Positions 28,007-36,556 of a DNA stretch of 62,816 bases are shown here, piece after piece; position 1 is the first letter of the stretch; every line of letters starts with the position of its first letter. The stretch comes from Clostridiaceae bacterium (lineage in GTDB: Bacteria > Bacillota > Clostridia > Acetivibrionales > DUMB01). A program made the translations under genes and the position numbers. The stretch is taken from the NCBI GenBank assembly GCA_012840085.1, contig DUMB01000073.1:1-62816 (forward strand), written 5' to 3'. Below the pieces are notes generated by a model. The model had not been told where the DNA came from. It worked only from the letters and a program-made list of their open reading frames with translations, and did not search any database.

Positions 28007-29686
28007 TTAAAACAGTCCTGAAATTCTGCCGTCAGCATCCACATCTATTTTTTCAGCCGATGGTATCTTGGGAAGACCTGGCATTGTCATAATATCACCG
28101 GTCAATATCACTACAAAACCTGCTCCTGCTGAAACCTTAACATTCCTTACAGTAATTCTGAAGTTCTTGGGCCATCCCAGCTTCTTTGGATCATCTGAAA
28201 ATGAATACTGGGTCTTGGCTATGCAGACAGGCAGATTGCCGTATCCCAGCTTTTCCAGATTGCTTATTTCCTTAAGTGCTGCAGGAGCATAGTCTACACC
28301 GTCTCCGCCATAAATTTCACGTACGATAGTTTCAATTTTTTCTTTTATAGGCATTTCATCGGGATACATAAACCTGAATTTGTTTTCACCTTCATTTATA
28401 AGCCTTACGACCTCATGGGCCAGTTCAACGGCTCCTTCGCCACCCTTTGCCCACACTTCCGAAACGACAGCATTGACATTGTATTCCTTGCATCTTTCTT
28501 TGATGTAATCCAATTCTTTTTCTGTGTCAGTCGGGAATCTGTTAATTGCAACAACAGCAGGCAAACCAAACTTAATTTTGATATTTTCAATGTGTTTCAA
28601 AAGATTTGGCATACCTTTTTCGAGAGCTTCCAGGTCCTCAACTGCATACATATCCTTTGATACCCCGCCATGGTGTTTAAGAGCCCTTACAGTTGCCACT
28701 ATCACAACTGCATCAGGTTTCAAACCTGCAGTCCTGCACTTAATATCAATGAATTTCTCTGCACCCAAATCCGCACCAAAACCTGCTTCGGTTACCACAT
28801 AATCAGCCAGCTTCAGAGCCATTCTCGTTGCCATAACGCTGTTGCAGCCATGGGCAATATTCGCAAAAGGACCGCCGTGAATAAAGGTAGGAGTATGTTC
28901 AAGAGTTTGCACAAGATTAGGTTTAAGAGCATCTTTAAGAAGCGCCGCCATTGCACCCTCGGCTTTTAGATCACCGGCAGTCACCGGTTTTTCATCCCTT
29001 GTATATCCAACAACTATTTTTCTCAGCCTGTCCTTTAAATCTTCAAGATCTCTTGACAGACACAACACAGCCATTACTTCTGAAGCCACGGTAATATCAA
29101 AGCCGTCTTCCCGCGGAACTCCGTTAACTTTTCCGTTAAGGCCGCTTACTATAGACCTGAGCTGCCTGTCATTCATATCAATACATCTTTTCCATGTAAT
29201 CCTTCTGGTATCTATGCCGAGACTGTTGCTCTGGTATATATGATTATCCAGCATTGCCGCCAGCAGATTGTTTGCCGCACCAATTGCATGTATGTCCCCT
29301 GTAAAATGAAGATTTATATCCTCCATTGGTATTACCTGTGCATATCCGCCACCTGCTGCACCTCCCTTTATACCGAAGACCGGTCCTAAAGAGGGCTCTC
29401 TCAATGCTATCATTGTTTTCTTCCCAATCCTTTTCAGGGCATCTCCAAGTCCTACCGATGTAGTCGTTTTGCCTTCACCTGCCGGAGTAGGGCTTATAGC
29501 AGAAACCAGAATTAGCTTGCCGTCTTCCCTGTCCTTTAAATCCTTAAGCAAGTTATAGTTAACTTTTGCCTTATAGTTTCCATATAGTTCAATATTTTCC
29601 CGTCCGATACCAATACTTGATGCTATTTCTTCAATTGGCTTCATAACTGCACTCTGAGCTATTTCAATGTCACTTTTTACCGGCAT
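28007..29686 (-). CDS. fhs: Formate-tetrahydrofolate ligase
   Basis: ATP-dependent formation of 10-formyl-tetrahydrofolate from formate, the entry of the methyl branch of acetogenesis and of C1 metabolism. The 559-aa protein has the nucleotide loop [31 protein letters not shown] and the [12 protein letters not shown] signature. Normal length. AAAGGAG precedes the ATG. First gene of fhs-fchA-folD; the other Wood-Ljungdahl genes are not in the window, so autotrophy cannot be claimed. Confidence 0.97.
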   Translation of the reverse strand: MPVKSDIEIAQSAVMKPIEEIASSIGIGRENIELYGNYKAKVNYNLLKDLKDREDGKLILVSAISPTPAGEGKTTTSVGLGDALKRIGKKTMIALREPSLGPVFGIKGGAAGGGYAQVIPMEDINLHFTGDIHAIGAANNLLAAMLDNHIYQSNSLGIDTRRITWKRCIDMNDRQLRSIVSGLNGKVNGVPREDGFDITVASEVMAVLCLSRDLEDLKDRLRKIVVGYTRDEKPVTAGDLKAEGAMAALLKDALKPNLVQTLEHTPTFIHGGPFANIAHGCNSVMATRMALKLADYVVTEAGFGADLGAEKFIDIKCRTAGLKPDAVVIVATVRALKHHGGVSKDMYAVEDLEALEKGMPNLLKHIENIKIKFGLPAVVAINRFPTDTEKELDYIKERCKEYNVNAVVSEVWAKGGEGAVELAHEVVRLINEGENKFRFMYPDEMPIKEKIETIVREIYGGDGVDYAPAALKEISNLEKLGYGNLPVCIAKTQYSFSDDPKKLGWPKNFRITVRNVKVSAGAGFVVILTGDIMTMPGLPKIPSAEKIDVDADGRISGLF

Positions 29687-30010
29687 ATGTATCTCCTTTC
29701 ATGTTCACTTCTGTATTTATAATGCACCCTCTTCAAATGCATTTATATATAATACATCCTCATACTTATTTATCTATATATATCTTAGTATACATCTATA
29801 TATATGTTATTTGCTAGTATATTCAATAATATCTTTTCTTGTCAATAGCTTAACGATTAGTTTTGCTAATTCATACAGTCCTTTAGCTTTCCGGATTTTT
29901 ATTCTTTCAGGAAAAGTAAATTGCAACCGATACAATTTTTTGAATAACTTTTGCCATTTATTCAAAACATATTATAATATATCTGCAGGCAAATTTAGAA
30001 AAACAAGCAA

Positions 30011-30152
30011 TTTACTAAAGCAAGTAACTTATTAAAACAAGTACTTTTATTAAATCAAATAATTTTATTAAAGCAAATAGTTTTATTAAAGCAAATAATT
30101 TTATTAAAGCAAATAGTTTTATTAAAGCAAATAATTTACTAAAGTAAAATTT
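30011..30152 (+). repeat. Eight tandem 18-nt repeats upstream of tmcAL
   Basis: Eight units with consensus TTTTATTAAAGCAAATAR (four nearly identical at 30063-30134, the outer ones diverged) end 46 nt before the tmcAL start. The remaining gap 29687-30010 is AT-rich and shows nothing else. Confidence 0.85.
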
Positions 30153-30197
30153 ATAAAAAAACAAAATGTTGACAACAGCCTTTTAAGGAGTATTTGC

Positions 30198-31529
30198 ATG
30201 AGAGTTCTCGGCATTATTACTGAATATAATCCTTTTCATAACGGGCACATGTATCACCTTCAGCAGTCGAAGGAATTGTGCTCTGCTGACTATACCATAT
30301 GCGTCATGAGCGGCAACTTCATACAAAGGGGCGAACCGGCACTTGTAAATAAACACGCCAGAGCGGAAATAGCTCTCCTTTCGGGTGTAGATCTGGTAAT
30401 TGAACTGCCGGTGGTCTATGCAATGTCCACTGCAGAGTTCTTTGCCTCAGCATCGGTAAGGATACTGGACAGTCTTGGCGTTGTAAATTACCTTTGTTTC
30501 GGCAGTGAAAGCGGTAATATAAAAGAGCTTGACCTAATTGCCTCTATTTTATGTGATGAACCTTTGTCCTTCAAAACTTCCTTGAAAAAGTATTTAGATG
30601 AAGGCTATTCCTTCCCTTCTGCAAGGGAAAAGGCATTGATAAGTACCATGGAAAAAAGCAACCTTGATTGCAGTATTATGGGTTACTCAAACAACATACT
30701 GGGTATAGAATACCTTAAGGCTCTGAAAAGAATAAACAGCAAAATATGTCCTCTGACAATCGGAAGGATTGCAAACTCGTATAACTCTGAGGAAATAGCC
30801 GGCAGTATTTCAAGTGCAACATCCATCAGAAAGCTTATTAGCAAAACCAACTACTATAAAACCAGCAATTATATTAGAGAAAATTGCAGAGAAGAAAAAG
30901 ACGTTGAGGCAAATGATGACTCTTGCAGAAATGAAGACATTTTAAGCAAATTAGTGCCTGAGGCAAGTGCCAGGATATTGTCACGGGAGTTTCAGAAGGG
31001 AAGAGGGCCTGTTTTCCCTTTTCATTTTGAAAGCATGCTGTTTGCGGCTTTGAGAAAAATGAAGATTGAAGATATAGCTTCATTGCCATATGTAACAGAA
31101 GGCCTGGAAAACAGGATAAAAGCTGTTAGCGAACGGGTAGGTACACTGGATGAGCTGATTGCCGGTATAAGTACAAAAAGGTATCCCAGAACTACAATAC
31201 AAAGAATTCTGTTCAGTATAATTACAGGACTTACAGCCAAAGATCTGGATGATTTCAATCGTAACGGCGGTCCTCAATATATAAGGGTTCTGGGCTTTAA
31301 CAGAAAAGGCCGGGAACTGTTGGCTCAGATAAAAAAGCGTGCAACCCTGCCAATAATCGTAAAAACCGCAGACTGGAAAAATTCTGAAAACGTTCTTCTT
31401 CGCAGGATGCTTGAAATTGAGTCTTCCGCTACAGATATATATGTACTCGGCTACAGCAATCCTGAATTTAGGAAAGCGGGCCAGGAATTTACACAGAATT
31501 TAGTAAGAATAGGTGATGAAACAGATTAG
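30198..31529 (+). CDS. tmcAL: tRNA(Met) cytidine acetate ligase TmcAL
   Basis: Member of the YlbM/DUF795 family. In Bacillus subtilis it uses acetate and ATP to form N4-acetylcytidine at the wobble position of elongator tRNA-Met. The 443-aa protein begins with the nucleotidyltransferase motif GIITEYNPFHNGHMYHL, and its length is normal. AAGGAG stands 8 nt before the ATG. It stands alone between two blocks of tandem repeats. Confidence 0.9.
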   Translation: MRVLGIITEYNPFHNGHMYHLQQSKELCSADYTICVMSGNFIQRGEPALVNKHARAEIALLSGVDLVIELPVVYAMSTAEFFASASVRILDSLGVVNYLCFGSESGNIKELDLIASILCDEPLSFKTSLKKYLDEGYSFPSAREKALISTMEKSNLDCSIMGYSNNILGIEYLKALKRINSKICPLTIGRIANSYNSEEIAGSISSATSIRKLISKTNYYKTSNYIRENCREEKDVEANDDSCRNEDILSKLVPEASARILSREFQKGRGPVFPFHFESMLFAALRKMKIEDIASLPYVTEGLENRIKAVSERVGTLDELIAGISTKRYPRTTIQRILFSIITGLTAKDLDDFNRNGGPQYIRVLGFNRKGRELLAQIKKRATLPIIVKTADWKNSENVLLRRMLEIESSATDIYVLGYSNPEFRKAGQEFTQNLVRIGDETD

Positions 31530-31557
31530 ATGAACACAGACCAGACGGGCACAAATC

Positions 31558-31717
31558 AGGGGGCACTCCATCACTTATGGAATGTCCCCGATCTTATTGG
31601 AATGTCCCTCATATTATCGAAACATCCTCAAATTATTTGAACGTCCCCATATAATAGAATCGTCCCCGATATTATCGAAAAGTCCTCATATTATTGGATG
31701 TAGCCGGTATTATTAAA
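31558..31717. repeat. Seven to eight tandem 20-nt repeats after tmcAL
   Basis: Seven units of exactly 20 nt (consensus TGGAATGTCCCCGATATTAT) run from 31578 to 31717, with a weaker eighth unit at 31558. They fill the whole gap and reach the stop codon of the convergent dehydrogenase gene at 31713. The GGAATGTCCC core also appears in the hairpins at 36422 and 39492. Confidence 0.85.
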
Positions 31718-32978
31718 TTGTCTTTCTTATTTCCTCTTCAAATTCCTTCATATTTATTACCCTGTTTTTCACTCTGGATTTCTCGGCTGCCAGTGCCATC
31801 AAATGGCTTTGAACCGATACTTCAGCAGAAGTCAGTCCGCTTTCTGTGTCCTCTTCGCGAACTAATTTCACAAAGTTTTGCATAATTCCAAAGTCCCCGC
31901 CTCCATGACCGTATTTGGAATCCTTGAACCTGATAGTTTCTGTAGCTCCGGTTGCAAAATCCAGGATTTCTAATTCGTTTTTTCCGTCACTGCCTCTTAT
32001 TTCTCCTTTTGTACCCATAAGCTTGATAGTCCTGTGGCAGTCTCTTGTAAAAGCAGACACAGAGAATGCGGCAGTTACATCGTTTGTAAAGTGTATACTT
32101 ACAACCTGATGGTCTGCAACATCGTTATCGCAATGATATACGCATCTCCCGTAAGGTCCCTCTTTAAGGGCTTTTAGCCTCGCTTCATAGCTTTTGTCGA
32201 CACTTATGACTGAAGTAGGCCAGTCTATTTTGTCGGTAAGATATTGCTTAGGAGCGTAATAAAGACATTTGAAAGCTGCAGGACAGCCATCAAGACATCT
32301 TTGCGGGGCACCTTCGGGAGCGTTTTCGCTTTTGAAATGAGTAAGCGATCCAAAGGAAGAGATGTAATCGCAGTCAGCACCAGCCAGCCATAGAAGTATG
32401 TCCATATCATGACAGCACTTTGCCAGAATCATCGGACTGGTTTCCTGTGAATTTCTCCAGTTCCCACGAACATAACTATGAGCAAAGTGCCAATATGCAA
32501 TATTTTCATTATGTTGAACAGATACCAGGTCTCCTATTCTTCCTTCTTCTAACAGTTTCTTTATAGTAGAGAAAAATTGTGTATACCTTAATACATGGCA
32601 TATGAGAAAAATCCTATTATACTTTTTAGCGTAATCGCCCATTATTACACATTCCCTGGCATCATAGGACATAGGCTTTTCAAGAAGTACGTGATATCCC
32701 TTTTCAAGAGATGCTATTGCAGGTTCAAAATGCATTCTGTCCTGCGTACAGATTACTATTGCATCAGCCAGTTTAGGCTGTTCAAGAAGCTCTTCCCAGC
32801 TCTCAAAACACATATCTTCACATATTCCGTGCTGTTTCCTGAAGAGCTCCCTTCTTCCCCTGTTGGGTTCTGCGACAGCAATGAATTGAATTTCATAAGG
32901 GTGCTCAAGGGCATATCTGCCATAGGCATCTGCACCTCTGCTTCCCGCACCCAGAAGAACTGCAGTTATCTTTTTCAT
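31713..32978 (-). CDS. Gfo/Idh/MocA family oxidoreductase
   Basis: A 421-aa NAD(P)-dependent sugar dehydrogenase of the Gfo/Idh/MocA family. It starts with the dinucleotide loop VLLGAGSRGADAYG and has the EKPMSYD signature with the conserved Lys, followed by the usual second alpha/beta domain (MILAKCCHDMDILLWLAG). The C-terminal part has several cysteines (RCLDGCPAAFKCLYY), not typical of the family core. Substrate unknown. GGGGGAT precedes the ATG. It lies downstream of a LacI regulator with matching operators before each gene, so it is probably induced by a sugar. Confidence 0.88.
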   Translation of the reverse strand: MKKITAVLLGAGSRGADAYGRYALEHPYEIQFIAVAEPNRGRRELFRKQHGICEDMCFESWEELLEQPKLADAIVICTQDRMHFEPAIASLEKGYHVLLEKPMSYDARECVIMGDYAKKYNRIFLICHVLRYTQFFSTIKKLLEEGRIGDLVSVQHNENIAYWHFAHSYVRGNWRNSQETSPMILAKCCHDMDILLWLAGADCDYISSFGSLTHFKSENAPEGAPQRCLDGCPAAFKCLYYAPKQYLTDKIDWPTSVISVDKSYEARLKALKEGPYGRCVYHCDNDVADHQVVSIHFTNDVTAAFSVSAFTRDCHRTIKLMGTKGEIRGSDGKNELEILDFATGATETIRFKDSKYGHGGGDFGIMQNFVKLVREEDTESGLTSAEVSVQSHLMALAAEKSRVKNRVINMKEFEEEIRKTI

Positions 32979-33066
32979 AGTATATATCCCCCTTGTATAT
33001 TATTTTTTGTTTTTATATTTACAAGCTCCATAATAGGAGCAAAAATAAACCAGATTTCTAAACCCC

Positions 33067-33083
33067 TTAGGGAACGTTCCCAA
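33067..33083. promoter_or_regulatory. LacI operator upstream of the Gfo/Idh gene
   Basis: The perfect palindrome GGGAACGTTCCC (33070-33081) within TTAGGGAACGTTCCCAA is identical in its 12-nt core to the one at 34211. It lies 92 nt upstream of the dehydrogenase start and has the central CG of LacI sites. Confidence 0.85.
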
Positions 33084-33200
33084 CATACATAAACTTTTCC
33101 CATAAAACCACTGCGCATAAATATTACTGCAGACTGCTCTGCCTGTCATGCTGTTGCGCCGCATTTTCATAAATATTTTTTAACCCTGTCATTAACTCTG

Positions 33201-34196
33201 TCAGCAGGTTTCTCTAAGGACAATTTCAGGAGGAATCAGTTCACTTTTTACATTTTCTTTGCCCTGCAAAATCTGTATAAGCTTTTCAGCAGCCTTTTCC
33301 CCCATTAGCTCTGCCTGCTGCCTGAGACCTGAAAGTCTTGGATGTAGATAATCGAAAAAGGGGAAAAATTCGTATGAGAGCAGTGCGATATCTCCTGGTA
33401 TGGAAATTCCCTTTTCTCTGCAGTAATCAAGTATATATATGCTTGAATTGTAGGAAAAGCTAAGGTAAGCCCTCTTGCCTGAGCTACGAATATATTCCTC
33501 TACTGCTTTTCTTCCCGGATCAAATTCAGTATTCCAGACACAATCCTTCCATTCAAGGCCTTTGCCCTGCATATAGTTGATAAACTCATTTTCAATTGTT
33601 TTTTCGTTTCTCAAACTGTCTTCCCAGTTAATAACACCTATGTCCTTGTATCCTCTTTGGGTAAGTATATCAAGCCCCATTCTCGTCGCAGCTGCAAGAT
33701 CTGTCCTCACGTAGCATTGGTGCTCATAATCCTTTGCCGACCAATTCACAAGCACAAATGGCAAATCATAGGCTCTGAAGCTCTCAAGAACATCAACAGG
33801 AACATCGTTAAGAAGCAATATACCTGACAAGCCTTTTTCCCTAATCACTTCATTAAGACGTTTATGGTCATGAATATCCTCAATAAAAATAAGTACATCA
33901 TATCCCAGCTCACTTACTTTATTTACAATTCCGGAAATCTTCCTTGAATGCACAAGGTGCGTTATTCCTTCATCTGCATCATCTTTTGAAATCAGAATGC
34001 CAAGAAGATTGCTGGAATTATTCCTGAGATACCTTGCAGATATATTTGTTCTGTACTTAAGCTGATGTGCAGCATTTAATACTTTTTCCCTGGTCTCCTT
34101 GCTCACTCCGTAGCTGTCGTTCAATACCCTGGAAACTGTTGATTTGCTTACACCAGCTTTTTTTGCGACTTCTATAATGCTGACTTTTTTACCCAT
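33201..34196 (-). CDS. LacI-family transcriptional regulator
   Basis: A 331-aa repressor of normal LacI architecture: helix-turn-helix VSIIEVAKKAGVSKSTVSRVL at the N terminus, hinge (SARYLRNNSSNLLGILIS) and a sugar-sensing domain. It is encoded upstream of the Gfo/Idh gene in the same direction. The palindrome GGGAACGTTCCC occurs both over its own ribosome site and before the dehydrogenase, indicating autoregulation and control of the neighbour. The ligand is unknown. Confidence 0.92.
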   Translation of the reverse strand: MGKKVSIIEVAKKAGVSKSTVSRVLNDSYGVSKETREKVLNAAHQLKYRTNISARYLRNNSSNLLGILISKDDADEGITHLVHSRKISGIVNKVSELGYDVLIFIEDIHDHKRLNEVIREKGLSGILLLNDVPVDVLESFRAYDLPFVLVNWSAKDYEHQCYVRTDLAAATRMGLDILTQRGYKDIGVINWEDSLRNEKTIENEFINYMQGKGLEWKDCVWNTEFDPGRKAVEEYIRSSGKRAYLSFSYNSSIYILDYCREKGISIPGDIALLSYEFFPFFDYLHPRLSGLRQQAELMGEKAAEKLIQILQGKENVKSELIPPEIVLRETC

Positions 34197-34207
34197 TGTT
34201 TCACTCC

Positions 34208-34234
34208 TTAGGGAACGTTCCCTATAATATTATA
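34208..34234 (-). promoter_or_regulatory. Promoter -10 and operator of the LacI gene
   Basis: On the minus strand an extended -10 (TGGTATAAT, TATAAT at 34234-34229) is followed at once by ATAGGGAACGTTCCCTAA (34225-34208), whose end merges with the AAGGAG ribosome site. Repressor bound here would block both initiation and early elongation. Confidence 0.8.
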
Positions 34235-34449
34235 CCATTTTCTTTTCAAAGGCAATAGTAATTTTATTTATTCAGCAGTTTTTCTGCATATCTATTTTAT
34301 TACGTATTTATGTGTGCCATAATTATCCTTGCATAAGCACACACTAATATGGTAGAATACCAAATATAAATGGAATTTATTCCTTTGAAGCTACAACATG
34401 GCATTTGACAGATTGGGTATAAAATAATATGGCAGCAGAATAAAAGGTA

Positions 34450-34790
34450 AAAGACTATGAATGAGCGAAGTAGCGGCTATGGTTACAATCAGAGAGAAAC
34501 CCGGCCGGTGAAAGGGTTTCAAGCACATAGATCCGCGAATTACACTCAGGAGTCGCTCGCTGAAACAAAACTTGGTAGTAAGTTTTCGGAAAGCTGAGAC
34601 GGCCGCCGTCCGTTAAAACGGCTTCTATAAATGAGGCAGGTTTGGAAAGTTTCAATCTTTGGAAAGTTCCAGTATTTGGAAACCTTCAGCCTTTTATATG
34701 TTCCGCTATGAAATGCTCCAGCCTGTGAATTAAGGTGGTACCACGAGCCTTCTCGTCCTTAAAATGACGGGAAGGCTTTTATAATAGGTT
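34450..34790 (+). promoter_or_regulatory. Tyrosine T-box riboswitch
   Basis: Leader of tyrS. The T-box sequence AAGGTGGTACCACG (about 34732-34745) and the terminator CCTTCTCGTC...GACGGGAAGG with a following T tract (about 34749-34778) are clear. The stem I specifier loop holds GAATTACACT with the Tyr codon TAC at 34541-34543. Uncharged tRNA-Tyr would stabilise the antiterminator and allow tyrS expression. Three 17-nt repeats lie between stem I and the antiterminator. Confidence 0.92.
34641..34691 (+). repeat. Three 17-nt tandem repeats inside the T-box leader
   Basis: Units start at 34641, 34658 and 34675, each beginning TTTGGAAA and continuing (G/C)(T/C)TTCA- or GTTCCAG-like. Up to two more decayed units may follow (to about 34725). 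They lie in the linker between the stem I region and the antiterminator. Confidence 0.8.
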
Positions 34791-34818
34791 TTTATAATAG
34801 TTTTCGGAGGTGTAGTAA

Positions 34819-36045
34819 ATGGCAAGTGTATTTGATACACTTAAAGAAAGAGGATATATTGCACAATTGACCCATGAGGAAAAAATAAAAGAAATCCTTG
34901 AAAATGAAAAAGTTACATTTTATATAGGTTTTGACCCTACTGCAGACAGCCTGCATGTTGGACATTTTATCCAGTTGATGGTTATGGCACACATGCAGAG
35001 AGCCGGTCACAGGCCTATTGCCATATTGGGCGGAGGGACAGCCATGGTCGGCGATCCATCCAACAGAACCGACATGAGACGAATGATGTCACTTGAAGAA
35101 ATCCAGCATAATGCAGAAAATTTCAGAAAACAGATATCAAAGTTCATCGATTTCAGCGACGGCAAAGCCTTGATGGTAAACAATGCCGATTGGCTCCTAA
35201 AACTTAATTACGTTGATTTCCTCAGAGAAATCGGAGTGCATTTCTCCGTCAACAGGATGTTGACAGCAGAGTGCTTTAAATCCAGGCTTGAAAGAGGTTT
35301 ATCTTTCATAGAGTTCAATTACATGCTCATGCAAAGTTATGACTTCCTCGTATTATTCCAAAAATACGGCTGCAATCTTCAGCTAGGCGGAGATGACCAG
35401 TGGTCCAACATAATTTCTGGAATTGACCTTATAAGAAGAGTTGAAGGACAGGAAGCATACGGAATGACCTTTACCCTGCTGACTACAAGTGAAGGCATAA
35501 AGATGGGCAAGACTGCCAAGGGCGCACTCTGGCTCGACCCTGTAAAAACTCCACCTTATGAATTTTATCAGTACTGGAGAAACATTCACGACAACGATGT
35601 AATCAAATGCCTGAAATTATTGACTTTCCTGCCTATGGAAAAAATCGGGGAGCTTTCAAAGCTTAAAGATGAACAGCTTAATGAGGCAAAGAAAATTCTT
35701 GCTTACGAAGTCACAAGTCTCGTCCATGGAGAGGAAGAAGCAATAAAAGCCCAGCAGGCTGCAGAGGCACTCTTTGGCGGTGGCGGCAATACTGAAAACA
35801 TGCCTACAACTGAGATTACAAAGGCTGAACTGGGAGAAGGCATAAACATACTGGACATGCTTCTGAAGGCAAAACTTATTCCGTCAAAAGGTGAAGGACG
35901 CCGTTTGATTGATCAGGGCGGTATCTATTTAGGCCAGGACAGGGTTGAAAGCTTTGACTTGCTTATTACCGAAAACCACTTTACCGGCAACGAGCTTATA
36001 ATCAGAAAAGGCAAAAAAGTATATCACAGGATTTTGCTTTCATGA
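34819..36045 (+). CDS. tyrS: Tyrosyl-tRNA synthetase
   Basis: Charges tRNA-Tyr. The 408-aa class I synthetase has the HIGH-type motif DSLHVGHF and KMGKT in place of the textbook KMSKS, as is common in this TyrS group. A C-terminal S4 RNA-binding domain (about 345-408) is present. GGAGG precedes the ATG. Its expression is controlled by the T-box directly upstream. An element of the MITE family lies 30 nt after the stop codon. Confidence 0.96.
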   Translation: MASVFDTLKERGYIAQLTHEEKIKEILENEKVTFYIGFDPTADSLHVGHFIQLMVMAHMQRAGHRPIAILGGGTAMVGDPSNRTDMRRMMSLEEIQHNAENFRKQISKFIDFSDGKALMVNNADWLLKLNYVDFLREIGVHFSVNRMLTAECFKSRLERGLSFIEFNYMLMQSYDFLVLFQKYGCNLQLGGDDQWSNIISGIDLIRRVEGQEAYGMTFTLLTTSEGIKMGKTAKGALWLDPVKTPPYEFYQYWRNIHDNDVIKCLKLLTFLPMEKIGELSKLKDEQLNEAKKILAYEVTSLVHGEEEAIKAQQAAEALFGGGGNTENMPTTEITKAELGEGINILDMLLKAKLIPSKGEGRRLIDQGGIYLGQDRVESFDLLITENHFTGNELIIRKGKKVYHRILLS

Positions 36046-36075
36046 ATAAGCCAGTAAGACAGGATATAAGTTAAG

Positions 36076-36384
36076 TTAACTTGTTGTGCTAGGTAATGAG
36101 ATAGCATTGTGGAGAGCTTTAGAGCTAGTTAGCGAAGTGGAGGATAAGGCAAATCACCTGAGCGAAATTGCTACGCAATTTTTTCGCTAGGGAGAACTAC
36201 TTCCCCCTTCGACGGATGCAAGCATCCTGAGCACCCCCTCTAAACCGGCGAGGGGAATCCCCTCTGCACTCCCCGTGTTAAAGGAAGTATCCTTTAACAC
36301 AAGCGAATTGATTTGCCCCGTAACGAGCTTACTAGCTCTTGAGCTCGGAACTCCTGCTATCGAAATGCTAGCACAACAAGTTAG
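36076..36384. mobile_element. 309-bp MITE with A and B ends
   Basis: Terminal inverted repeats TTAACTTGTTGTGCTAG (36076-36092) and CTAGCACAACAAGTTAG (36368-36384) bound a non-coding stretch that is richer in GC than the flanks. The left end continues GTAATGAGATAG (end A), the right end, read inward, GCATTTCGATAGCAG (end B). The nearly identical flanks TAAGACAGGATATAA (36055-36069) and TAAGTCAGGATATAA (36394-36408) suggest a duplicated target. No transposase is encoded, so it would need one supplied elsewhere. Confidence 0.8.
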
Positions 36385-36421
36385 CATATGACATAAGTCA
36401 GGATATAAATTTGCATAAAGT

Positions 36422-36465
36422 GGGACATTTCGAGAAAGCAAGCATTTGCCCTTCCGGAATGTCCC
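36422..36465 (-). terminator. Hairpin after the TetM-NYN gene
   Basis: GGGACATT and AATGTCCC close a stem containing the shared block CATTTGCCCTTCCGGAATGT. It is related to the terminator at 39492. No strong T tract follows on the minus strand, so termination here is less certain. Confidence 0.55.
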
Positions 36466-36556
36466 TTTATAAATTCTTTAAATGGACGGGTTTTATTCTT
36501 TAAATGTCCGGGTTCTTCAAGTCAGGTTTTTGCCAAACAGTTTAAATAATCATTAA

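Noticed and set aside
29687..30197. Tetrahydrofolate riboswitch upstream of fhs
   Set aside because: I looked for the conserved pairing regions on the minus strand upstream of fhs and found only AT-rich DNA and, farther away, tandem repeats.
27868..31717. CRISPR array
   Set aside because: The repeats at 27868, 30011 and 31578 are direct tandem units of 15-20 nt without spacers, and no cas gene is present.
36187..36441. 84-aa minus-strand frame inside the MITE
   Set aside because: It lies almost wholly within the repeat element and its flank, has no ribosome site and covers the terminal inverted repeat.
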